Shown: piece by piece, positions 58,323-64,000 of the stretch | How positions within the stretch are numbered: position 1 is the stretch's first letter | Layout of the letters: each line of letters starts with the position of its first letter | DNA from: Paenibacillus baekrokdamisoli | GTDB lineage: Bacteria > Bacillota > Bacilli > Paenibacillales > Paenibacillaceae | DNA: 64,000 nucleotides | Assembly: GCF_003945345.1 (NCBI RefSeq) | Contig: NZ_AP019308.1 | Span: 3,410,001 to 3,474,000 of the forward strand | Direction: 5' to 3' | Notes under the pieces: model-generated | Seen by the model: only the letters and a program-made list of their open reading frames with translations | Database searches by the model: none | Told to the model about the DNA's origin: nothing | Position numbers and translations under genes: made by a program

Positions 58323-61300
58323 CTACTGAATAACCAACTGAGGAGGATGCGAACTTTCTCTGCTATCAAATAATACGCTGACATCTTTGGTTGCATTCTC
58401 TACTGTAAATGATACAATCTTTATTCCTTCCTCTTGCTGACTTCGAATGAATGCAGTAACATCAAGATCAATGTAAGCTCCTGAGGCCTTGAGATTAACC
58501 GTTCGAATCGGGCTATCTAATCTTGTAGGGAACGTATTCCAAGTAACCTTATTTTCCTGCCAACCTGATTCAGGGGAAACAAATACTTCTATTAATGCAT
58601 TATTTCCCTCTATATAATTCGTATAAATTCTAAGCTTCGCATTCGCAATAGATGTATCCCATGAAGACAGATCAAACTTAATTATGGACTTTTGATTATC
58701 ATCCTTTTGGGCCGAGGTCTTAGCACCCAAGGTCTTCTCTAAACCATAATTGCTAGTCGCATACATACCGTCTCTAACAAAGGAATCCGCAAATGCCGAA
58801 ATTGTTCTCACCGATGCAGTACCAGAGTTCCCCCCAGTCGTTGCTCCAGATGATCCTGTAGTTGATCCCGTCGTGCCTCCTGCTGTGCCTCCGGTTGTTC
58901 CACTTCCCGAGGTCGTTTCTTTAAAATATAAGATTTGCAGCTTAGGTTTATTTATTGCATTTTCACGGCTAAAAATCTCTGCAAACAATGCTTTCCCAGT
59001 TTGTACGAGAGCAAAGCTAAAATTTTTGTTGTTGCTTTCTGACTGTGTTTTGACGAATGATGTCACATTGAAGTTTCTCCATTGATGATTACCTTCAAAC
59101 CTTACCTCCTGAAGCAAGGCATTTATCTGCGGTTTGTTGTTCCAGTTTACTTTATTTTCTATCCAATTATTATCCAATACAGAGTATGCGGCAATGCTAG
59201 AATCATTACCTTTACTATCTGTCGTTGCACCATACACGATTAAATTAGCACTTTCAATTTTCCCAATAATTGAGCTAATATCGAATTTCAAGAATGCCTG
59301 CCGGGCATAGTCGGTGCTGCCATTAGCGATGGGAAGTATGTTAGAACTGCCGTAATTCGTCGTTGCATACGTTCCGTTCCGAACAAATGAGTCTGCAATT
59401 GGTGCCAGCTCAACCGTCGTAGGATACGTAGTTGGAACTGATGTATTAAGCGTTAGCTTCACACTATGTGTGGCACCCATTGATCCGCTCGTATTGACAC
59501 TAATCACAGTGGTTGGAGCACTCTGTAGAATCGTTACTGAAGGATCCTTACTTATTACAGCAGCTGCCACCTTACCGATCTCTACCACAACATTTGGATT
59601 CATTTGTGTAGGATCCGAGATGGCAATACTAAGCTGATTGCCCGTTTGCTGAGCAACAACTGCTGCTGGATTCCTTGCAATGATATATTCGACAGAACCT
59701 GCACTCCAAAAATTAGCTTGGATGATACCGAGTTTTTGTTCTTTAACGGCCTGTACCATTTTGGTGTTGCTCAGAATCTGAATATCTGGGTTTGCGCTGT
59801 ATGCACTTGTCTGAGCAGCTGTTCTGTTAGGCAAGACTACATAAGAGTAGGAAGCATCAACTGGTTTCATCCCATGATTAATCGCTAAACTCAAATAGCT
59901 TTTCTTTATTTGCGTAGTCGAGCCTGCTTGATTGATTTGATTCCATGATCCGGTTCTTTGTTCCCTCAATCCATCAATATTCGACTTGTCCGGAAAATAA
60001 TACCCAATATCGGAATTAGCAACTGAGCCCTGTAGGTGGGCCCATTCAACCCCACTCATCGTCTCCGACCAACCAAGAGTGGAGCTCTTCGCCGTATTGT
60101 TAACTGTCAGCTTATTACTCCCTGCTGCATTCAGCTTTCGATTCTCGACAATGGTTTCTACTTTTCGCGAATCACGACTTGTGATTCCTGCTCCTAATGC
60201 GACAATTTCATCATCGAACATGAACCATGATTTCTTTCCTTCGAGGGTGCTGTTATCAGGTCCCAAATCCATTCCTGCAGTACCATATAGCCGATCAAGT
60301 GACACACCTCCAACAAAACTCTTTGAGCTCTCAAAGCCGTCCTTTCTTGGAGCGCCATCTGTAGTAACACCTGGTAGTCTATAAGCATTTACCGTCGGCC
60401 AGTATTGGTCACTGTATTGAGAGAGATCGTTATTGTATAAATATGTCATTCCTTCGTTGGTATACCAGCCTTTTAAATTCTCATTATTCATCAGCTCATA
60501 GTTTGTCGTTCGATTGGAATACATGCTAATGCCGAATGCAAAATTCGGCCGTAAATGTACAACTCTATCCATGGAAGGATATTGAACATTACGAAGCAGG
60601 TCTGCTTTGGGGACAATAGAAGCATTGTTCAGAACCGATTTGACGAGGAGCATACCATTTATCGTTAACCCCCAATAATAGTTCTCGTAGCGGTTCTCTG
60701 ATAAAATCCAAGCTTTCACCATTTTACGCAATTCCAAAGCTTGATCCGTTTTTGAAATTTGTGCAAGACGTAATATGATGATACTGAGCTCACGACCGAT
60801 TTTATAATCACGTAAGTCTTCTCTTGAAATGGAACGCCCGCGAACAGAATCCATCATTGCACCTTTATAGATTAAGGGTTCAAAGGATTGCAATACCCAG
60901 TTCTGTATATTGGCAACATTGGGATCCTGTACTTCCCAGGAAGACCCATTGGTTAAATAAAGCAGATCCGTTAAATGATCTAAAAGCACATAGCCATAGC
61001 TGCCAGTTGAGGGTACATTATCATGCTGAATGAATGAGCCATCCTTATAGAATCCGTCACCTTTCGTCACGTAAGCGAGAACGAGACTGAGTGCATCTCT
61101 TCCTTGCATCATCTTATTTGAATTTTTTCCGAGTATGCCGCGAAGTGTCACAATCAGCGATTTATCTACACGATTAGCCCCTGTTTCTACCCATTGCCCA
61201 TCCGATTTCATTGTTGGATTCGGGCAGAATTTATCGATTGCTCGCAAATATTTAGTCACTTGATCTGCAGATAAATCATTATACATTAATACTATCGTAT

Positions 61301-61832
61301 CTAGCAGGAACAAAGGGGCACCAATTTCCCATTCCCACCAATTTGTTCCAGCATACTCTGTTTCGTTCTCATTATAGCGATGATCGTACATCCAATCCAT
61401 CGCACTGATGATCTCAGTCTTCAACGTAGGATTCATGTATAAGCTTGAGCCTGGTGACTTGAGCGCGAGAGCCATCGTTTTAAGCCGAGAATAAACTGTA
61501 TATATATCATTAGAATATGCAGGATTCGACGTGGGGCGATTCAAATTCGACCATAGATAGGTACGTGAAGAAGATCTATCTAGTGTATCTAGCAGGCCTG
61601 TCCGATTCTTATTCGTAATTGAACCCGCTAGAGAAACAAGATAGTAGAAGATGTCAGAATCTGTCGAACTATAACTTCCCCCTGTAAGTTTCTGCCCCCA
61701 CTTCGTACGCAAAGCGTCGAAATCATCAGCTGCAGAAGCCCGCTTCATCAATGGTGTGAAACTAAGCATCACAATGAGAAAAGCAAGCACTGTCAGCACT
61801 AATCTTCTACTTTGACTTTTTATTTTTTTCAA
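58323..61832 (-). CDS. Secreted family 8 polysaccharide lyase with two DNRLRE modules
   Basis: 1169-aa exported lyase cleaving uronic-acid polymers (hyaluronan, chondroitin, xanthan or a related glycan). The start is TTG at 61832: AAAGGAG is 8 bases upstream and a normal signal peptide follows (KKIKSQSRR, hydrophobic core, cut near ASA/ADD). The longer frame to 61931 has no such support. The catalytic set is complete: N220 in ETGANRVDK, H270 in SFIQHDN, Y279 in GSYGY, R333 in VRGRS, with the N-H, H-Y and Y-R spacing of known PL8 enzymes (50, 9, 54). A Lyase_8 beta domain follows. Two DNRLRE (CBM96-like) domains flank a Gly/Thr/Ser-rich linker. Confidence 0.92.
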   Translation of the reverse strand: MKKIKSQSRRLVLTVLAFLIVMLSFTPLMKRASAADDFDALRTKWGQKLTGGSYSSTDSDIFYYLVSLAGSITNKNRTGLLDTLDRSSSRTYLWSNLNRPTSNPAYSNDIYTVYSRLKTMALALKSPGSSLYMNPTLKTEIISAMDWMYDHRYNENETEYAGTNWWEWEIGAPLFLLDTIVLMYNDLSADQVTKYLRAIDKFCPNPTMKSDGQWVETGANRVDKSLIVTLRGILGKNSNKMMQGRDALSLVLAYVTKGDGFYKDGSFIQHDNVPSTGSYGYVLLDHLTDLLYLTNGSSWEVQDPNVANIQNWVLQSFEPLIYKGAMMDSVRGRSISREDLRDYKIGRELSIIILRLAQISKTDQALELRKMVKAWILSENRYENYYWGLTINGMLLVKSVLNNASIVPKADLLRNVQYPSMDRVVHLRPNFAFGISMYSNRTTNYELMNNENLKGWYTNEGMTYLYNNDLSQYSDQYWPTVNAYRLPGVTTDGAPRKDGFESSKSFVGGVSLDRLYGTAGMDLGPDNSTLEGKKSWFMFDDEIVALGAGITSRDSRKVETIVENRKLNAAGSNKLTVNNTAKSSTLGWSETMSGVEWAHLQGSVANSDIGYYFPDKSNIDGLREQRTGSWNQINQAGSTTQIKKSYLSLAINHGMKPVDASYSYVVLPNRTAAQTSAYSANPDIQILSNTKMVQAVKEQKLGIIQANFWSAGSVEYIIARNPAAVVAQQTGNQLSIAISDPTQMNPNVVVEIGKVAAAVISKDPSVTILQSAPTTVISVNTSGSMGATHSVKLTLNTSVPTTYPTTVELAPIADSFVRNGTYATTNYGSSNILPIANGSTDYARQAFLKFDISSIIGKIESANLIVYGATTDSKGNDSSIAAYSVLDNNWIENKVNWNNKPQINALLQEVRFEGNHQWRNFNVTSFVKTQSESNNKNFSFALVQTGKALFAEIFSRENAINKPKLQILYFKETTSGSGTTGGTAGGTTGSTTGSSGATTGGNSGTASVRTISAFADSFVRDGMYATSNYGLEKTLGAKTSAQKDDNQKSIIKFDLSSWDTSIANAKLRIYTNYIEGNNALIEVFVSPESGWQENKVTWNTFPTRLDSPIRTVNLKASGAYIDLDVTAFIRSQQEEGIKIVSFTVENATKDVSVLFDSRESSHPPQLVIQ

Positions 61833-61871
61833 AACCAAATCTCCTTTCAACATTTTACTGTCGTACATAAT

Positions 61872-61922
61872 AAAGCCGGCAGGCTCGTCTGTCTCTATAA
61901 ATATACCATCGCAGCCTGCCGA
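61872..61922 (-). terminator. Possible terminator between the two lyase genes
   Basis: Minus-strand stem CGGCAGGCT / AGCCTGCCG with a loop of about 30 bases, then GCTTTATT. The T-run is poor, so it may be a stability or processing hairpin. Confidence 0.5.
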
Positions 61923-61998
61923 TAACGTCATTCGAATCCTTTTTCAGACTGGTGATACTCATCAAATTTTCTAATCGTTGGAAATATTGGAGTTGCAG

Positions 61999-64000
61999 CT
62001 ATTGTCTAAATTTCACGAAAAATTTTCTTCCATGGGAATCATGAGTATCTATAAGAAGTCTTATCGTGGGATAGGTTTCTAATACGGTAACTGAGTTGTC
62101 TACACTAATGATCTGAGAAGCAGATTTATTAAGCTCTACATTAATTTTCTCCTGTTTCTGGGTCGGATCAGCAATGGATAAAAGTAGGTTTTTCCCACTT
62201 TCTTGCAGCATCATTGAGGCCGGGGCATCCACATTAATCGTTCCGTATGTTCCGGATGTCCAGAAATTTACTGCCGTCATATTCAGAGTCTGTTCCCGAA
62301 CGGCTTGAACATTCGTCGAATTTTCTAATATGACAATATTCGGGTTCTTACTATAGAGAGAAGTCTCTATAGCCGTCTTATTGGGTAACAATACATAGGC
62401 ATATTTAACATCTTGCGGTGAAGATCCATGATCAAAGGAAAGACTCAAGTAGGAAGCTTTGATTACCCTGGAAGAGTCTCCACTGTTTAGCTGATTCCAT
62501 GAGCCTGATCGCGCCTCTCGCTTCCCTTGTACATTAGCTTCATCAGGAAAAAAGTAACCAATGTTTGATACCGTTCCATTACCTTGAAAATGTGCCCAAT
62601 GAACATTTTGGAACGTCTTGTCCCAATTCAGAGAAGAGGACTGCAGAAGACCGTCAACTTTAAGCAGATTAGAGCCATTTGCTATTAATTTTCGGTTATC
62701 AATAATCGTCTCTACCTTACGACCAGATCCTTCCGAAATCCCTGCTCCAAGCGCGACAATCTCATCATCGAACATGAACCAAGATTTCTTCCCTAGTAAT
62801 GAGCTGTCTTTGGAAGCAACATCCATACCAACTACGCTATATTCACCTAAAACAGTACCACCAACCCAACTTGCTGAGCTAAGGGCTCCTGCATTACGGG
62901 TTGTACCATCTGTGGTTGTACCAGGAAGACGATATGGATCTACTGTAGGCCAGAATTCTTCATTATATTGATGCATGTCACTATTATATAAATAAGTCAT
63001 TCCTGCCCCGGTATACCAGCCTCGCAAATTCTCATTGTTGATTCTCTCATAATTGGCAATACGCTCCGAGGTCATACTTATGGCAAAAGCAAAATCCTTT
63101 CTTTGATGCACTGCCCTATCCATAGCGGCGAAGACGATACTCTGATTTTTCTTAGCTACTGGGATGATTAGCTTATCATTTAGCAACTGCTTAATTCGTT
63201 TAATGTGAAACGCATCTAGTCCTGTATAGTAGTTGCTATACTGTCGATCCTCCTGAACAGCTCCTTTTACAATCTGTTTAAGCATCGTGTTCACACCGGC
63301 TGGTGCGAATTCTGACAACCGAAGAATTGCCATATTAATTTCTCTTCCGATATTATTGTCCTGCCAACTCGATCTTGCTATATTCCTGCCTCTAACCATA
63401 TCCATGATTATTCCCTTATACATCAAGGGAGCAAAGGAGTTGAATACCCACTGATAGACATTGGATACATTAAGGTCATTGATCGACCATTCTGAACCAT
63501 TCAGTAAATAAAGCACATCGGCTAAATGATCAAGCAGCACATATCCATACCCGCCTGTATACGCGATATTCGAATGCTGAATAAACGAGCCATCACGATA
63601 AAAGCCATCGCCGACTTCCACATATTCGAAAACTTTGCTTAGTGCGTCTCTACCTCTAACAATCTCGAGGGCATTCTTCTGTAGGATCCCTTTAATAATA
63701 ACAATCATTGCTTTATCTACACGGTTTGCTCCTGTTTCTTCTTGTTTGAAGTCATACTGTATGGTCGGATCTGGGCAAAACTTGTCCACTGCACGCATGT
63801 ACTGAGCAACCTGATTACTGTTTAATTGATCATACATGAGAACAACAATGTCATTCAGCAAGAGAGGAATGCCAATTTGCCAATCCCACCAATTGCTTCT
63901 TGGCGTTGGTACAACACGCTCGTTGTAACGATTCGCGTACATCCAGTCCAAACCACTTACTATACTGTTCTTTAAATTCTGCTGATGATACAAGGCTGTC
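61999..64000 (-). CDS. Second family 8 polysaccharide lyase, N-terminus beyond the window
   Basis: At least 666 codons; the frame continues past the right edge, and the apparent start at 63993 is only an in-frame TTG inside the homologous region. It is collinear with the first lyase (NWWDWQIGIPLLLNDIVVLM, DKFCPDPT, DRAVHQRKDFAFAISM, GMTYLYNSDMHQY, SWFMFDDEIVALGAGIS). Catalytic Asn, His, Tyr and Arg are kept in ETGANRVDK, SFIQHSN, GGYGY and VRGRN. It ends right after the Lyase_8 C-terminal domain and has no DNRLRE modules. Tandem duplication with domain loss or gain is likely. Confidence 0.9.
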   Translation of the reverse strand, partial: TALYHQQNLKNSIVSGLDWMYANRYNERVVPTPRSNWWDWQIGIPLLLNDIVVLMYDQLNSNQVAQYMRAVDKFCPDPTIQYDFKQEETGANRVDKAMIVIIKGILQKNALEIVRGRDALSKVFEYVEVGDGFYRDGSFIQHSNIAYTGGYGYVLLDHLADVLYLLNGSEWSINDLNVSNVYQWVFNSFAPLMYKGIIMDMVRGRNIARSSWQDNNIGREINMAILRLSEFAPAGVNTMLKQIVKGAVQEDRQYSNYYTGLDAFHIKRIKQLLNDKLIIPVAKKNQSIVFAAMDRAVHQRKDFAFAISMTSERIANYERINNENLRGWYTGAGMTYLYNSDMHQYNEEFWPTVDPYRLPGTTTDGTTRNAGALSSASWVGGTVLGEYSVVGMDVASKDSSLLGKKSWFMFDDEIVALGAGISEGSGRKVETIIDNRKLIANGSNLLKVDGLLQSSSLNWDKTFQNVHWAHFQGNGTVSNIGYFFPDEANVQGKREARSGSWNQLNSGDSSRVIKASYLSLSFDHGSSPQDVKYAYVLLPNKTAIETSLYSKNPNIVILENSTNVQAVREQTLNMTAVNFWTSGTYGTINVDAPASMMLQESGKNLLLSIADPTQKQEKINVELNKSASQIISVDNSVTVLETYPTIRLLIDTHDSHGRKFFVKFRQ

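Overview
The window looks like chromosomal DNA of a spore-forming Firmicute of the Paenibacillus/Cohnella type. The evidence is a YesM/YesN two-component pair beside an LplB-type sugar permease, the sporulation genes cmpA and yyaC, a tex-cmpA-sprT-tRNA order like that of Bacillus subtilis, purine-rich Shine-Dalgarno sites with frequent GTG and TTG starts, and moderate GC. There is no complete insertion sequence, CRISPR array or prophage. The clearest accessory DNA is a set of intergenic repeats and the surface-polysaccharide region on the right.

Layout. 1-5600: sugar permease (cut by the left edge), YesM/YesN-type sensor kinase and regulator, and an FAD oxidoreductase. 5890-6520: five tRNA genes (Asn, Ser, Glu, Lys, Leu) in two minus-strand units. 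6546-12290: sprT-like, a small conserved gene, cmpA (missed by size-limited ORF calling), tex, an MBL hydrolase, an atypical thioredoxin and DedA. 12479-18166: a cupredoxin, then a probable five-gene minus-strand operon of ferredoxin-type nitrite reductase, uroporphyrinogen-III synthase, nitrilase, a 42-residue membrane protein and a BenE-like transporter. 18377-23691: HisC-like aminotransferase, MocR-type regulator, a small unknown and an O-antigen-ligase-like membrane protein. 23825-26207: an array of 76-bp tandem repeats directly in front of a MacB/LolD-type ABC pair. 26289-30725: a cyclic-di-GMP module (two GGDEF proteins, a degenerate HD-GYP protein, a PilZ receptor) with a cyclic-di-GMP-I riboswitch and terminator in front of the PilZ gene. 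30817-35133: methyltransferase, DUF6483, alpha/beta hydrolase, YyaC, YfkK and an unknown. 35360-40295: galK-galE-galT with a divergent AraC regulator. 40334-44953: an AI-2E-family protein, a repeat-rich gap with a possible small RNA, a GC-mosaic asparaginase and a D-amino-acid-oxidase-type enzyme. 45137-50456: cardiolipin synthase, M23 peptidase plus bactofilin, an ABC-2 exporter and a small Cys-rich protein. 50703-64000: UDP-glucose dehydrogenase, a second PilZ protein, two galU paralogues, an LCP ligase, an XRE repressor and two family-8 polysaccharide lyases (the second cut by the right edge).

How it fits together. The right-hand third makes, attaches and degrades surface polysaccharide: GalU to UDP-glucose, Ugd to UDP-glucuronate, LCP for attachment to the wall, PL8 lyases for uronate-containing polymers. 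A perfect palindrome GATACAATTTGTATC (minus strand GATACAAATTGTATC) occurs at the promoters of both galU genes and of the PilZ gene. One copy lies in the intergenic region shared with a small XRE protein, which suggests a small repressor regulon. The middle of the window holds a cyclic-di-GMP circuit in which the second messenger is probably both made and sensed, by RNA and by protein, within one locus.
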